A stretch of DNA of 64,000 bases from Gordoniibacillus chartarius (GCF_042432825.1 NZ_JBHLWN010000025.1:1-64000); one strand, 5' to 3'; counted from the stretch's first letter, positions 7,744-16,517 are shown. Notes: generated from the sequence alone by a model not told the origin. Made by a program: numbers and translations.

Positions 7744-8871
7744 ATGAAAATCGTTGTAGCCCCGGATTCTTTCAAGGGCAGCTTAACGGCGATTGAGGCA
7801 TGCCGCGCGATAGAGGAAGGGATACGGCGAGCTGCGCCGGAAGCCGATATCGTCAAGGTGCCGATGGCCGACGGCGGCGAAGGGACGGCGCAAAGCCTCG
7901 TCGACGCCATGCAGGGACAGATGCGCCAAGTCGCCGTACGGGGGCCGCTGGGCAATCCGGTAGCCGCCAAATACGGCATATTGCCGGATCGTACGGCAGT
8001 GATTGAAATGGCTGAAGCATCGGGGCTGTATCGGATTCCGGCCAAACGGCGCAATCCGCTGCTGACCTCGACCTACGGAACGGGCGAGCTGATCGTTGAC
8101 GCGCTGGATCAAGGCTGCCGCCGCTTTATCGTTTGCCTGGGCGGCAGTGCGACGAATGACGGGGGCGCAGGGATGGTACAGGCGTTAGGGGCGGGGCTGC
8201 TGGATGAAGACGGGCGCCAGCTGCTTCCCGGCGGGGGCCGTCTGGGAGCGCTGCAGCGCATCGATATAAGCGGCATAGACCCGCGGCTTCAAGACTGTAC
8301 GTTTACGGCCGCCTGCGACGTAGACAATCCGCTGTGCGGTCCTCGCGGCGCCAGTCATGTGTTCGGCCCCCAGAAGGGGGCGACGCCGGACATGATCGGG
8401 ACGCTGGACCGCCATCTCCGGCATTATGCGGAAGTCATCGAGCGTGAGCTCGGCAAGCAGATCCTGCATGTGCCCGGAGCGGGTGCAGCAGGGGGAATGG
8501 GGGCGGCCGTGCTCGCCTTCCTGAACGGTACGCTCCGGAAAGGTGTGGAGCTGGTCATGGAAGCGGCCGACTTGAAGAACAAGCTGCATGGAGCCGATCT
8601 TGTCATTACCGGAGAAGGGCAGAGCGACTTCCAAACCGCCATGGGCAAGGCGCCGTTCGGTGTCGCCAAGGCCGCACAGCAAGCCGGGGCTCCGGTCGTG
8701 CTCATTTCCGGCTCCATCGGAGCGGGTATCGAGGCTTTGTACGAGCACGGGGTAGTCAGCGTGTTCTCCATCGTGAACCGGCCGATGCCGCTGGAGCAGG
8801 CGATGAACAACGCATACGGCCTGCTTGCGGATTGCGCCGAACGGGTCGTTCGATTGGCTAAAATAAAATAG
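7744..8871 (+). CDS. glxK: Glycerate kinase (GlxK/GarK family)
   Basis: A 375-residue cytoplasmic kinase that phosphorylates D-glycerate with ATP, feeding it into lower glycolysis. The family start MKIVVAPDSFKGSL is exact. VPMADGGEGT, VCLGGSATNDGGAGM, PGAGAAGGMGAA and VITGEGQSDFQTAMGKAP follow in the usual order. ATG 7744 is chosen because GGAAGGGGGG precedes it; an upstream in-frame ATG at 7708 lacks a site and would add an atypical N-terminus. TATACT at 7683-7688 is a possible -10 box. It stands alone, convergent to the MATE gene. Confidence 0.95.
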   Translation: MKIVVAPDSFKGSLTAIEACRAIEEGIRRAAPEADIVKVPMADGGEGTAQSLVDAMQGQMRQVAVRGPLGNPVAAKYGILPDRTAVIEMAEASGLYRIPAKRRNPLLTSTYGTGELIVDALDQGCRRFIVCLGGSATNDGGAGMVQALGAGLLDEDGRQLLPGGGRLGALQRIDISGIDPRLQDCTFTAACDVDNPLCGPRGASHVFGPQKGATPDMIGTLDRHLRHYAEVIERELGKQILHVPGAGAAGGMGAAVLAFLNGTLRKGVELVMEAADLKNKLHGADLVITGEGQSDFQTAMGKAPFGVAKAAQQAGAPVVLISGSIGAGIEALYEHGVVSVFSIVNRPMPLEQAMNNAYGLLADCAERVVRLAKIK

Positions 8872-8887
8872 TGTTTCCGGATTGAAA

Positions 8888-8937
8888 CGGGGCTGCCGCC
8901 TTGAAGTAGAATGATCTGCTTCAGGCCGACAGCCCCG
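8888..8937. terminator. Bidirectional terminator between glycerate kinase and MATE genes
   Basis: CGGGGCTG (8888-8895) pairs with CAGCCCCG (8930-8937), with an inner pairing CTTGAAG/CTTCAGG. It lies between two convergent stop codons. Confidence 0.7.
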
Positions 8938-8953
8938 ATCGCCGGATAAGCTG

Positions 8954-10303
8954 CTACACCGCAGACGTGCTGCCCTTCGCGGCATACAACGTCCGGCGGG
9001 TGCTCCACTTCCGCATGAATACGGACATTCGCACGATTTCGTCGGCAAGCATGGCCAGGAACACCCCTGTCAAGCCTAATCCGAATACCGATCCGATTAC
9101 GTAAGTGCCTCCGGCCTGCAGCACCCACATACCGAAGACGGTCATGCCGGCCACCACGTTCGCGTTCCCGACGACATTCAGAGCGTTGGACGAGCAGTAG
9201 CCCATTAGCCGTAACGGCTGCCACACGATGCATACGGCCAGCGCCGGCAAACATTGACGGATAATTTCCTGATTGGCGGTAAACAGGCCGAGCACCCAAG
9301 GTCCTCCAAGCGTAAGCAGAACGCTCAAACCGGCCACGATACCGATCCCCGCCTGAATGGCACGGTATACGCTGGCATGCGCTTCTGCGTGGCGAAGGGC
9401 GCCATGAAGCTGACCGACCTGAATTTGCATAGCGCCGCCGATTGCAGCCGTGATCAACCATGGCAGCTGCTGTATCGTCTGCATATACGTGTATGCGGCC
9501 AAAGTGTCCGCACCCATGCGGGAAACCAGCGACGATACGATCACTTGAGCGTAGCCCCAGGAGACTGCGGTTACACAGACCGGCAAGCCGATCTGCAGCA
9601 TCTCTCTCAAGATTTTCCGGTCTAGGGACCACCATTCCGGCAATCGCCATGTGCCGCGGAAGCAGTTGTATGCCAATATGGCGATAAACAAGCAGGCAAG
9701 GATTCGGCTGATCACGTTGGAGTATGCCGCTCCTGCAAGCCCCATCTCCGGCATACCGAACAGTCCGAAGATCAGAACGCCATTCAGGAGTACGTGCACG
9801 AGATTCATACCGAGAGAAATGTACATCGGCCCTCTCGTATTGCCCGTGCTGCGGATGATGGAGCCCATCACGGACAGCAGCACCGTCCAGACGGTACAGG
9901 ATCCAACGATAGTTAAATAGCCGGTTCCGTATTGCAGCACCTCAGCCGGTGTACCAAGGAAGGATAATATCGTCCCGGCAAAGCAATAAAAGACGAACCC
10001 GGTCAGCAAGCCCGCCAATAAGCTGAATTGTATGGAGAGTATCGCCGCCTTACGAGCGTCCGCCATTTGCATGGAGCCCCATTTTCGCGAGATGACAACT
10101 CCCGCCCCTGCATTGATGACCGCAAACGCCATCATCCCCGACATCAGCACCTGATTCGACAACCCCGCAGCGGAAACGGCGGCATCTCCGATCCGGCTGA
10201 CCATCATCGTGTCCACGGCTCCCATGAGAAATTGAAGCAGCAGCTCGATTCCGATCGGCCACGATAATCGCCACAAAGATAAGTTGGGCTCGGGCTTCGT
10301 CAT
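8954..10303 (-). CDS. MATE-family multidrug/cation antiporter
   Basis: A 449-residue membrane protein with about twelve hydrophobic segments. The N-terminus reads LSWPIGIELLLQFLMGAVDTMMVSRIGDAAV, the MatE pattern, and the second half repeats it (MLQIGLPVCVTAVSWGYAQV), as expected for the pseudo-twofold MATE fold. MATE proteins export cationic drugs or metabolites against Na+ or H+. The start ATG at 10303 has AGGGAGA upstream. It is divergent from a TetR gene 178 bp away, but no shared palindromic operator was seen between them, so regulation by that TetR is not supported. Confidence 0.92.
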   Translation of the reverse strand: MTKPEPNLSLWRLSWPIGIELLLQFLMGAVDTMMVSRIGDAAVSAAGLSNQVLMSGMMAFAVINAGAGVVISRKWGSMQMADARKAAILSIQFSLLAGLLTGFVFYCFAGTILSFLGTPAEVLQYGTGYLTIVGSCTVWTVLLSVMGSIIRSTGNTRGPMYISLGMNLVHVLLNGVLIFGLFGMPEMGLAGAAYSNVISRILACLFIAILAYNCFRGTWRLPEWWSLDRKILREMLQIGLPVCVTAVSWGYAQVIVSSLVSRMGADTLAAYTYMQTIQQLPWLITAAIGGAMQIQVGQLHGALRHAEAHASVYRAIQAGIGIVAGLSVLLTLGGPWVLGLFTANQEIIRQCLPALAVCIVWQPLRLMGYCSSNALNVVGNANVVAGMTVFGMWVLQAGGTYVIGSVFGLGLTGVFLAMLADEIVRMSVFMRKWSTRRTLYAAKGSTSAV

Positions 10304-10399
10304 ACTATTCTCCCTTTCTGGTTGCGGTTGAATCGCTTACCATATCATAGCATATGGCATGGATTTTAGTAGAGCAAAGCTCGGCCGTGAATTGCTTGC

Positions 10400-10428
10400 T
10401 TGTGAAATGCCGGCGATTGGGGTACACT
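10400..10428 (+). promoter_or_regulatory. Candidate sigma-A promoter of the second tetR gene
   Basis: TTGTGA (10400-10405), 17-bp spacer, TACACT (10423-10428), 54 bp upstream of the start codon. No operator-like palindrome of the type found at 11027-11088 is present, so autoregulation is not indicated here. Confidence 0.5.
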
Positions 10429-10481
10429 TTGTTGGTAATTGATGAATCGATAACTTTGTGTGCGAGTAGGAGACGGTAAAC

Positions 10482-11003
10482 ATGGCTAAAGGCTCTGACA
10501 AATCAGCAAATCGTAAATCGGACATCATCTCTGCCGCGATCGAGGTGTTCGCCGAAATCGGCTACTACCGTGCTACAACTGCGCAGGTTGCGGAAAGAGC
10601 CGGCATTTCCCAGCCGTATGTGTTCCGCTTCTTCGCTTCCAAAGAAGCTTTGATGGTTGCAGCGCTTAGCGTATCGTGGGAAAGAATTCTTCGTTCATTC
10701 CGCCGCGTGACGGAAACTTCTACAGCGGACACGCTGGAGGCCGATCTGATACAAGCATACGAAGACATTCTGGAAGCTCATCAGAACGAAACGCTGCTGC
10801 AGATGCAAGCGCAGACGATTCGTGAGGAGGCGGTGCGGGAAGTGATGCGCAATGGATTCGTTGAGGTCAATAGGCTGGTACGAGCCGCTTTTCAGGATGC
10901 GGGAATGGAACAGCCGGGGCAGCGCGCGTTTTTATTTTTGGCAAGAGGGATGCTTTGCAATATTGCGATGTCGCTCGGGCTGCCGGAGCTTATCGAAAGA
11001 TAG
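10482..11003 (+). CDS. TetR/AcrR-family repressor (YcfQ/DhaS-like)
   Basis: A 173-residue regulator with a clear N-terminal TetR helix-turn-helix: KSDIISAAIEVFAEIGYYRATT, then VAERAGISQPYVFRFFASKEALMVAAL. The remainder is an all-helical ligand domain. The start ATG 10482 is preceded by AGGAGACGGTAAAC. The gene lies 106 bp upstream of an epimerase-like gene whose promoter is covered by two near-perfect palindromes; these are its likely operators. The ligand is unknown. Confidence 0.9.
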   Translation: MAKGSDKSANRKSDIISAAIEVFAEIGYYRATTAQVAERAGISQPYVFRFFASKEALMVAALSVSWERILRSFRRVTETSTADTLEADLIQAYEDILEAHQNETLLQMQAQTIREEAVREVMRNGFVEVNRLVRAAFQDAGMEQPGQRAFLFLARGMLCNIAMSLGLPELIER

Positions 11004-11026
11004 GCCGGAGAAACAAGCCTGCAAAT

Positions 11027-11088
11027 TTAGTGATTGACCAATCACTAACCATCGTTTATACTCATGTTAGTGATTGATCAATCACAAA
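11027..11088 (+). promoter_or_regulatory. Sigma-A promoter flanked by two TetR operators
   Basis: TTGACC (11034-11039), 17-bp spacer, TATACT (11057-11062). A near-perfect palindrome containing GTGATTGACCAATCAC (core at 11030-11045) covers the -35 box. A perfect 16-bp palindrome GTGATTGATCAATCAC (11070-11085) covers the transcription start. A third copy of the core lies just after the gene at 12113-12126. Confidence 0.85.
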
Positions 11089-11109
11089 ACTCGACGAGGT
11101 GATATGAAT

Positions 11110-12102
11110 ATGAAGAAAGCTATTGTACTAGGGGCAACGGGCGGTACCGGAGCGGCCATTACCAAACAACTTATTCAGCGAGGCATTCCGACGATCGCCT
11201 TCGGGCGTTCTCTGGAGAAATTGCAGAGGTTCGCCGAGGAGCTTGGCCGGCCTACCCTTCTGGAAATAGCGGCGGGCGATGCGTTTCAGCTTGATCCCGA
11301 TCATCCCGCATTCGGCGATGCGGATATGCTGTTTCACTGTGCGAACGTGCCGTATCATGAGATGGAGCGCAAGCTGCTGCCGCTCGGGGAATCCGTCATG
11401 ACTTTCGCGCACCGACGCGGCATGAAGGTCATCGTCGTGGACGGCATTTATCCTTACGGGAGGAGAACGACGGAGAAGGCGACTGAGGATCATCCGAAAC
11501 GGCCGCATACACGCAAGGGCAAAACGAGACTCGCCTACGAGCAATTGATCTTCGACGGGCGCTTTCATCGCGCGCAGGCCGCTATCGTTCGATTGCCGGA
11601 TTATTACGGTCCGACCGCTAACGAAGCGTCTTACCTCGGATCGACTCTGGAGGGGATCGCGCTCGGCAAGCCGACAGCGTTTATCGGCAACCTTCACATC
11701 CCGCGCGAATATGTGTATCTCCCCGATGCGGCGGACATGATCGTAAGGCTGGCCCTCACGGAACACGTCTACGGCCAGAATTGGCACATACCGGGCTCCG
11801 GCGTAATTTCGGGCCGGGAAATCGTACGGCTGGCGCGGAAGGCCAGCGGAGTTGCGGTAAAGCCGGTCATTCCGCTCGGCAGAGCGGGCTTGACGCTGCT
11901 GGGGCTTTTCGTACCCGTCATGAAGGAAGTCGTCGAAATGCTGTACTTAACGGAAGAGCCCTTCGTATTAAGCGGCGAGAAGTTCCGGAGACGGATTGGC
12001 CCGATTGCCGCAACCTCTTTCGAAGAAGGTATCGAGGAAACGATTCGTGCGATCCAAAGCAGGCGGGGAACCGGTCTGGAATATGCTGCGGCGGCTAAAT
12101 GA
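11110..12102 (+). CDS. NAD(P)-dependent epimerase/dehydratase-like protein
   Basis: A 330-residue extended short-chain dehydrogenase/reductase-type protein. It opens with MKKAIVLGATGGTGAAITKQL, a Rossmann nucleotide-binding loop (GATGGTG). MKVIVVDGIYPYGRRT near residue 110 carries a tyrosine where SDR enzymes have the catalytic one, although the canonical YxxxK is not obvious (the nearest is AYEQLI near 142). NWHIPGSGVISGREIV near 220 is also typical of this group. ATG 11110 is preferred to 11104 because GAGGTG is 8 nt upstream. It is controlled by the upstream TetR repressor, so it is probably induced by a toxic or signalling compound. The substrate is unknown. Confidence 0.8.
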   Translation: MKKAIVLGATGGTGAAITKQLIQRGIPTIAFGRSLEKLQRFAEELGRPTLLEIAAGDAFQLDPDHPAFGDADMLFHCANVPYHEMERKLLPLGESVMTFAHRRGMKVIVVDGIYPYGRRTTEKATEDHPKRPHTRKGKTRLAYEQLIFDGRFHRAQAAIVRLPDYYGPTANEASYLGSTLEGIALGKPTAFIGNLHIPREYVYLPDAADMIVRLALTEHVYGQNWHIPGSGVISGREIVRLARKASGVAVKPVIPLGRAGLTLLGLFVPVMKEVVEMLYLTEEPFVLSGEKFRRRIGPIAATSFEEGIEETIRAIQSRRGTGLEYAAAAK

Positions 12103-12112
12103 TGGTGATTTG

Positions 12113-12126
12113 TGATTGATCAATCA
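12113..12126. promoter_or_regulatory. Third copy of the TetR operator core
   Basis: TGATTGATCAATCA, the same 14-bp perfect palindrome as at 11071-11084, begins 11 bp after the stop codon of the epimerase-like gene. No good promoter was seen at this copy. It could aid looping or be a relic. Confidence 0.6.
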
Positions 12127-12163
12127 ATAATTATATTTTTATTGACGAATGCCAAGACAGCAC

Positions 12164-12214
12164 AAAGAAGCAGACCCTGCCGCAAGTCAGGGCGTCTGCT
12201 TCTTTACTGTGCTT
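12164..12214. terminator. Intrinsic terminator after the epimerase-like gene
   Basis: AAAGAAGCAGAC (12164-12175) pairs with GTCTGCTTCTTT (12194-12205), with an inner CCTG/CAGG pairing. A-rich and T-rich flanks make it potentially bidirectional. Confidence 0.85.
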
Positions 12215-12315
12215 GCTTCCTCTATTGTGCTGGGTATATGCCGTGTTTCGGTTTTGGATGCCGACATACCGTAGTAAAAAACAGGTAATGCCGGCGACGG
12301 CTCCTGGAGGAAGGA

Positions 12316-13017
12316 ATGAGGGAAACGATGGCTGCTTACTTGCCGCTCCCCACTGTGTTAAAGAAAATTCAGAATGCCGTAGCCCGCAAGAAGCCATTTT
12401 CGTTAGTGAGAGTCGGGGACGGAGAAAATATCGTGCTGGCTCAAAATACCGTATGGACAATCAAGAGAGTACTCCGCGAGCCGTGGGCGAAACGCGGCAA
12501 TAAGGGAGTGACGCTTCCGAACGTTAAGCTTCGAGATGACATCGTAAGATCGATCCGCAAAGCTTCTGTCGTTGGCATCCTGCCCCGGAATGACCGCATG
12601 ATCCGTGCTCCGCGCTACTTGAAGAGAACGTTAACGGATCAAGTGTTCCGCTATCACGGCTTAAAACCTTCGTTAACGTGTAACGCTTGCGTCAATCGCA
12701 TGATGCCTCATCATCCGCTCTTTCGTAATTTGGTAAAGGGGAAGCGGATCCTGATCATTAACCGAGACCCGAAAGCGATCAAGGCTGCGCTGGAAAAATC
12801 CCCATACAAAGCCAAAGTGACGGCGATGATCACATTCACTCACTACCGGCAAATTCCTGCCACACTGCGGAAAGCGGCAAAATTAAAGCACGCTTTCGAC
12901 ATCGCGCTCATCTCGTGCGGCGTCAATGCCGTCATTATGGCGCCTAGAGTGGCGGAGCTTACCGGCAAAGTCGCGATCGATTTCGGGAAAGCCCCGAAAA
13001 TGATGAAACGGAAATAG
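12316..13017 (+). CDS. GT-D fold glycosyltransferase-like protein
   Basis: A 233-residue basic soluble protein. Residues 28-38 read FSLVRVGDGEN; the RxGDGE motif is the hallmark of GT-D fold glycosyltransferases (the fold first described for the DUF1792 domain). Further conserved-looking stretches are GKRILIINRDPKAI and FDIALISCGVNAVIMAPRVAE near the C-terminus. ATG 12316 follows GGAGGAAGGA; ATG 12328 is an alternative. It lies beside a nucleotide-sugar dehydrogenase and a GT2 enzyme, which suggests a role in surface or spore-coat glycosylation. Donor and acceptor cannot be predicted. Confidence 0.7.
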   Translation: MRETMAAYLPLPTVLKKIQNAVARKKPFSLVRVGDGENIVLAQNTVWTIKRVLREPWAKRGNKGVTLPNVKLRDDIVRSIRKASVVGILPRNDRMIRAPRYLKRTLTDQVFRYHGLKPSLTCNACVNRMMPHHPLFRNLVKGKRILIINRDPKAIKAALEKSPYKAKVTAMITFTHYRQIPATLRKAAKLKHAFDIALISCGVNAVIMAPRVAELTGKVAIDFGKAPKMMKRK

Positions 13018-13037
13018 TTTGATTTGGTCTGCAGTCG

Positions 13038-14345
13038 TTAGACGGCTCCTCCGCCCAAGGTCACTATGGTTGCCTGGCTCGAACGGCCCGCGGTCGCGTT
13101 GCGGCAATCAAATACGAGCGGTGTGTGCTGCAAAATCAGATCCACCGGCATGGCGTTATGATCCGTATGAATGAGCACGCAATCGACGGCCTTCAGCGAT
13201 TCCTCCGACAAGCTTACGCTATCCAGCTTCAGGTCTCCGACGCTTAGAGCGGAAATGAGGGGGTCGTGGAACATAACGTCGGCGCCGGCTCTATGCAGCA
13301 ATTGGATTAATGGAAGCGCGGACGATTCGCGGGTATCCGGCGTATTTTTCTTGTAAGTGACCCCGTAGATCAATATTTTGGCTCCGGACAGCGTCTTCTC
13401 CGGCTCCAGCACCGACCGAAGACGCTGGACGACGTATTGCGGCATCGTTTCGTTGACGACGTGCGACAGCTCGATGAATTTGCTCTTGATGCCAAACAGA
13501 TTCGCTTTCCATTGCAGGTACAGCGGATCGACCGGGATACAGTGGCCGCCGATGCCGGGCCCCGGATAGAACGGCGTAAATCCATAGGGCTTCGTTCCGG
13601 CTGCGGCGATGACCTCCCATACATTGATGTTCATTTTGTCGCAAATTTGCGCGAACTCGTTTATGAAGGAGATGTTCACGAGCCGGAACGTATTTTCGAG
13701 CAGCTTTGCCATTTCGGCGACCTCCGTGCTGGAGACCGGAACAACTTGCTCGAACACTTGGCTGTACAGCTGAACGATTCGCTCCAAACACGCAGGGGTC
13801 ATGCCGCTGACGAGCTTCGGGATTTGTGTGAGCGCCGTTTGGCTTCCGGGGTCGATCCGTTCCGGAGAGTAAGCGACGAAGATGTGCTCCCCGATCGTCA
13901 AGCCGCTCTTGTCGAGCAGAGGCTGCGTGACCTCTCTCGTCGTACCCGGATACGTGGAGCTCTCCACGACGATCAGCTGGCCATGCCGAAGGTAGGGAGC
14001 CAGCCGGTTGCACGTATCCGTTAAGTAGCTGAGATCCGGTGTATGCAGAGGAGTCAGCGGTGTCGGCACGCAAATCACGATGCTGTCCGCATGACTCATC
14101 TCACTGTAATCGCTAGAAACGATAAGCCGCTTGGAGGACAAGACGGAGTGAAGCTCTTCATCCGTGATGTCGTGAATATAGCTGTTTCCGTTGCGCAGCA
14201 TGTTGATTTTACGGTCATCCAGATCGATGCCGGTAACTTGGAACCCTTTGCTCGCAAAAGCGCATGCCAATGGTAATCCGACGAAGCCAAGACCGATAAT
14301 GCCAACCTTGTGTGCGAGTCGATTCCCATTATAGCGATCATCCAT
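13038..14345 (-). CDS. Nucleotide-sugar 6-dehydrogenase (UDP-GlcNAc/UDP-glucose dehydrogenase family, WbpA-like)
   Basis: A 435-residue NAD-dependent enzyme that oxidises the C6 alcohol of a UDP- or GDP-sugar to a uronic acid in two steps. The N-terminal Rossmann motif is VGIIGLGFVGLPLACAFA. EHIFVAYSPERIDPG and the active-site segment GPGIGGHCIPVDP, carrying the catalytic Cys, are present. The C-terminal UDP-binding domain contains LIYGVTYKKNTPDTRESSALP. ATG 14345 is chosen with GGAGGG 10 nt upstream; a GTG 18 bp further up is possible. UDP-N-acetylglucosamine is the likeliest substrate, judged from WbpA resemblance, but others are possible. It is convergent to the GT-D gene and divergent from the GT2 gene. 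Confidence 0.92.
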   Translation of the reverse strand: MDDRYNGNRLAHKVGIIGLGFVGLPLACAFASKGFQVTGIDLDDRKINMLRNGNSYIHDITDEELHSVLSSKRLIVSSDYSEMSHADSIVICVPTPLTPLHTPDLSYLTDTCNRLAPYLRHGQLIVVESSTYPGTTREVTQPLLDKSGLTIGEHIFVAYSPERIDPGSQTALTQIPKLVSGMTPACLERIVQLYSQVFEQVVPVSSTEVAEMAKLLENTFRLVNISFINEFAQICDKMNINVWEVIAAAGTKPYGFTPFYPGPGIGGHCIPVDPLYLQWKANLFGIKSKFIELSHVVNETMPQYVVQRLRSVLEPEKTLSGAKILIYGVTYKKNTPDTRESSALPLIQLLHRAGADVMFHDPLISALSVGDLKLDSVSLSEESLKAVDCVLIHTDHNAMPVDLILQHTPLVFDCRNATAGRSSQATIVTLGGGAV

Positions 14346-14469
14346 GATGCCCGATCCCTCCACATTCTCGGTTTATTTGATCTCTATAACATATGAATCT
14401 CTCAACCGAGTGACAGGTCATCTAACTTGGTGGATACGTCCAAAATTGCATGAGGGGAGGAGTGCAGTT

Positions 14470-15204
14470 ATGAACAGAACCGCAGGGAAGGGCGTTACGA
14501 TTATTACGGCAACGATTCGGCCGGAGCATATCCATGACATTTTTTACAATTATGCCAGGCAAAAGTGGGAGGCGAAGGAGCTCATCATCATCCTCAATAA
14601 GGACTCGCTCAACATGGAAGACTATCTCGAGCTGGCCGAAAATTACCGGGCGGTGCGGGTGTTTCGCCTGCCGGAGAGCAAATCGCTCGGGGAATGCTTG
14701 AACTTCGGTGTCCGGAAAGCGAAGCATTCGATCATCGCCAAATTCGACGATGACGACTATTATGGGCCGCACTATATTGCGGAAGCGATGCGTGCGTTCT
14801 GGAGCTCGAATGCGGATGTTGTCGGCAAATATTCCGTTCACTACTACTTCCCTGCCAAGAGAAAAATATTGCTGACAAATAAATCGCAGCGTCCGCACCG
14901 GTTCGTGAGGAAGATTGCCGGGGCGACGATTATGTTCAAGAAAAGAGTTTTCCCGAAGGCGAAATTCGTAAGAGCGTCCCTGGGAACCGACGTGCTGTTC
15001 CTTGCGGCGTGCCGGCGCCACGGATACCTCATTTATACGACAACCTCATATAATTTTGCGGCCATCCGCAAACCGGACTCGAAATCGCACACTTGGCAAA
15101 TTACCGAGAGACAGATGTTTGCGAAGCGAGATTCGAGGGTGATTGCGAAAAGCAACTACCGCGCGTACGTCAACCGGCCTGTCAATCGGCTTCAGAAGCC
15201 ATAA
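14470..15204 (+). CDS. GT2-family glycosyltransferase
   Basis: A 244-residue cytoplasmic GT-A fold enzyme. GVTIITATIRPEHIHDIFYNYARQKW is the usual GT2 opening; LGECLNFGVRKAKHSIIAKFDDDDYYGPHYI supplies the DxD-type acidic metal site. The C-terminus is basic. ATG 14470 is preceded by GGGGAGGAG; an open stretch upstream of it has no site. It is followed by a very strong terminator. Its neighbours suggest the sugar it transfers may be the uronic acid made by the divergent dehydrogenase; this is inference. Confidence 0.88.
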   Translation: MNRTAGKGVTIITATIRPEHIHDIFYNYARQKWEAKELIIILNKDSLNMEDYLELAENYRAVRVFRLPESKSLGECLNFGVRKAKHSIIAKFDDDDYYGPHYIAEAMRAFWSSNADVVGKYSVHYYFPAKRKILLTNKSQRPHRFVRKIAGATIMFKKRVFPKAKFVRASLGTDVLFLAACRRHGYLIYTTTSYNFAAIRKPDSKSHTWQITERQMFAKRDSRVIAKSNYRAYVNRPVNRLQKP

Positions 15205-15228
15205 TCCTCCGGTGCCCGACGCGGATAC

Positions 15229-15271
15229 AAAGCAGCGGATCAGGTCTATTCGGGACCTGATCCGCTGCTTT
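15229..15271. terminator. Strong intrinsic terminator after the GT2 gene
   Basis: A perfect 18-bp stem (15229-15246 with 15254-15271) and a 7-nt loop. The stem begins AAAGCAGCGG and ends CCGCTGCTTT, so it can act on both strands. Confidence 0.9.
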
Positions 15272-15384
15272 ACAGTAGCGGGCCGCGCAACCAGCCTCGC
15301 TTTCGTAGATTGCTAGACTCGTCGGCTCCACCGTTCATCGGCGCCTGCCGCATTCTCTGGAGGGTGTTTTTCTCACGGCAAGCA

Positions 15385-15413
15385 TTGTAAATTTTTTGTG
15401 CCGATTTTATAAT
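15385..15413 (+). promoter_or_regulatory. Sigma-A promoter of the ROK kinase gene
   Basis: TTGTAA (15385-15390), 17-bp spacer, TATAAT (15408-15413), about 45 bp upstream of the start codon. Confidence 0.75.
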
Positions 15414-15459
15414 AAACATGAAAATGATTTTCCTTGGAATGAGCGGAGGAATCGAAATT

Positions 15460-16419
15460 ATGAACATTGAGGCTCGGGTGGCGATCGGGATCGATTTGGG
15501 AGGAACGAATGTCGTAGCGGGACTCGTTCAAGAGGACGGGCAGGTGCTGGCGAGCGAACGGGAGCGGACGAGACCCGAACGAGGCGAGAGCGCTGTCATT
15601 GAAACGCTGGCGTCGCTGGTGCAGCGTGTTGCGGGAGACCGGAAGCCGGCGGCGGTCGGGATCGGCTGTCCGGGGTTCATCGATCCGCTTCGCGGCGTCG
15701 TCCTGCTGGCTTCGAACCTCGCGTGGACGAATGTTCCTCTTGCCGCCAAGCTGGAAGCTCGGGCCGGACTTCCCGTCGTCCTGGACAACGACGTGCGCAT
15801 GTTCACCTTCGCGGAGGCGAAGGCCGGCGCGGGTCAAGGATACCCGGTCGTGCTCGGGCTGACGCTGGGGACGGGGATGTCGGCGGCGCTCGTGCATCAG
15901 GGCGCGATTTACCGGGGCGGAGGCTTCCTGGCCGGGGAGGTCGGCCACATTCCGATTCCGGGCATTCCGTACCGCTGCAGCTGCGGTTTAACCGGCTGCC
16001 TGGAGACGATAGCGTCGGCCACGGGAATCGCACGGCTCGCGCGTGAAACCGTACAAGCCGGCACGCCGACGGTGCTGGCAAGCATGCATGAGCGGGCGGA
16101 GCTTTTGACGGCGGCGGATGTGTCCCAAGCCTATGCGGAGGGGGATCCGGCGGCGGCAAGCATCCTTGGGCAGGTCGGCCGCACGCTCGGCGAGGCGCTG
16201 TCGTACTTGACGCCGATGCTGAGCCCGGATGCGATCGTCATCGGCGGCGGAGCGGCGCAGGCGGGCGAGCCTCTCTTCGCGCCCCTGCGCCGAACGCTGC
16301 GCGAACGGCTGCTGCCGATGTACGGCGACCGAGTAGCGGTCGTGCAGGCGAAGCATCTGGACCATGCCGGGGTCATCGGCAGCGCCATGTATGCGCTCAG
16401 CCAACGCAGCAAGGAGTAG
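15460..16419 (+). CDS. ROK-family sugar kinase (glucokinase-like)
   Basis: A 319-residue cytoplasmic kinase. The ATP-binding motif AIGIDLGGTNVVAGLV is at the N-terminus, VGIGCPGFID and LDNDVRMFTFAE follow, and the ROK zinc site is YRCSCGLTGCLETIAS near residue 175. ROK kinases lacking an N-terminal DNA-binding domain, as here, usually phosphorylate glucose, fructose, N-acetylglucosamine or related hexoses. ATG 15460 has GCGGAGGA 9 nt upstream; an earlier in-frame ATG at 15418 is less likely. It lies 98 bp upstream of a sugar-binding lipoprotein gene, so its substrate probably derives from that transporter. Confidence 0.9.
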   Translation: MNIEARVAIGIDLGGTNVVAGLVQEDGQVLASERERTRPERGESAVIETLASLVQRVAGDRKPAAVGIGCPGFIDPLRGVVLLASNLAWTNVPLAAKLEARAGLPVVLDNDVRMFTFAEAKAGAGQGYPVVLGLTLGTGMSAALVHQGAIYRGGGFLAGEVGHIPIPGIPYRCSCGLTGCLETIASATGIARLARETVQAGTPTVLASMHERAELLTAADVSQAYAEGDPAAASILGQVGRTLGEALSYLTPMLSPDAIVIGGGAAQAGEPLFAPLRRTLRERLLPMYGDRVAVVQAKHLDHAGVIGSAMYALSQRSKE

Positions 16420-16476
16420 AGAAATTTGCCCCTCCCGAATCGAAATGTGAACCTGTGAGCCGCGGCTGCCTCCGCC

Positions 16477-16482
16477 TATAAT
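16477..16482 (+). promoter_or_regulatory. Candidate -10 box before the binding-protein gene
   Basis: TATAAT sits 36 bp upstream of the start codon. No good -35 box is seen at standard spacing, consistent with an activator-dependent promoter controlled by the linked regulator. Confidence 0.5.
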
Positions 16483-16517
16483 GAAGGTGTAAACCAACGT
16501 TACGAGGAGGGGCAGCA

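Noticed and set aside
8424..9650. Large minus-strand frame between glycerate kinase and MATE genes
   Set aside because: It overlaps both convincing genes in other frames and shows no family pattern.
10304..10481. Shared TetR operator controlling the MATE gene
   Set aside because: No palindrome resembling the 11027-11088 operators occurs in this intergenic region.
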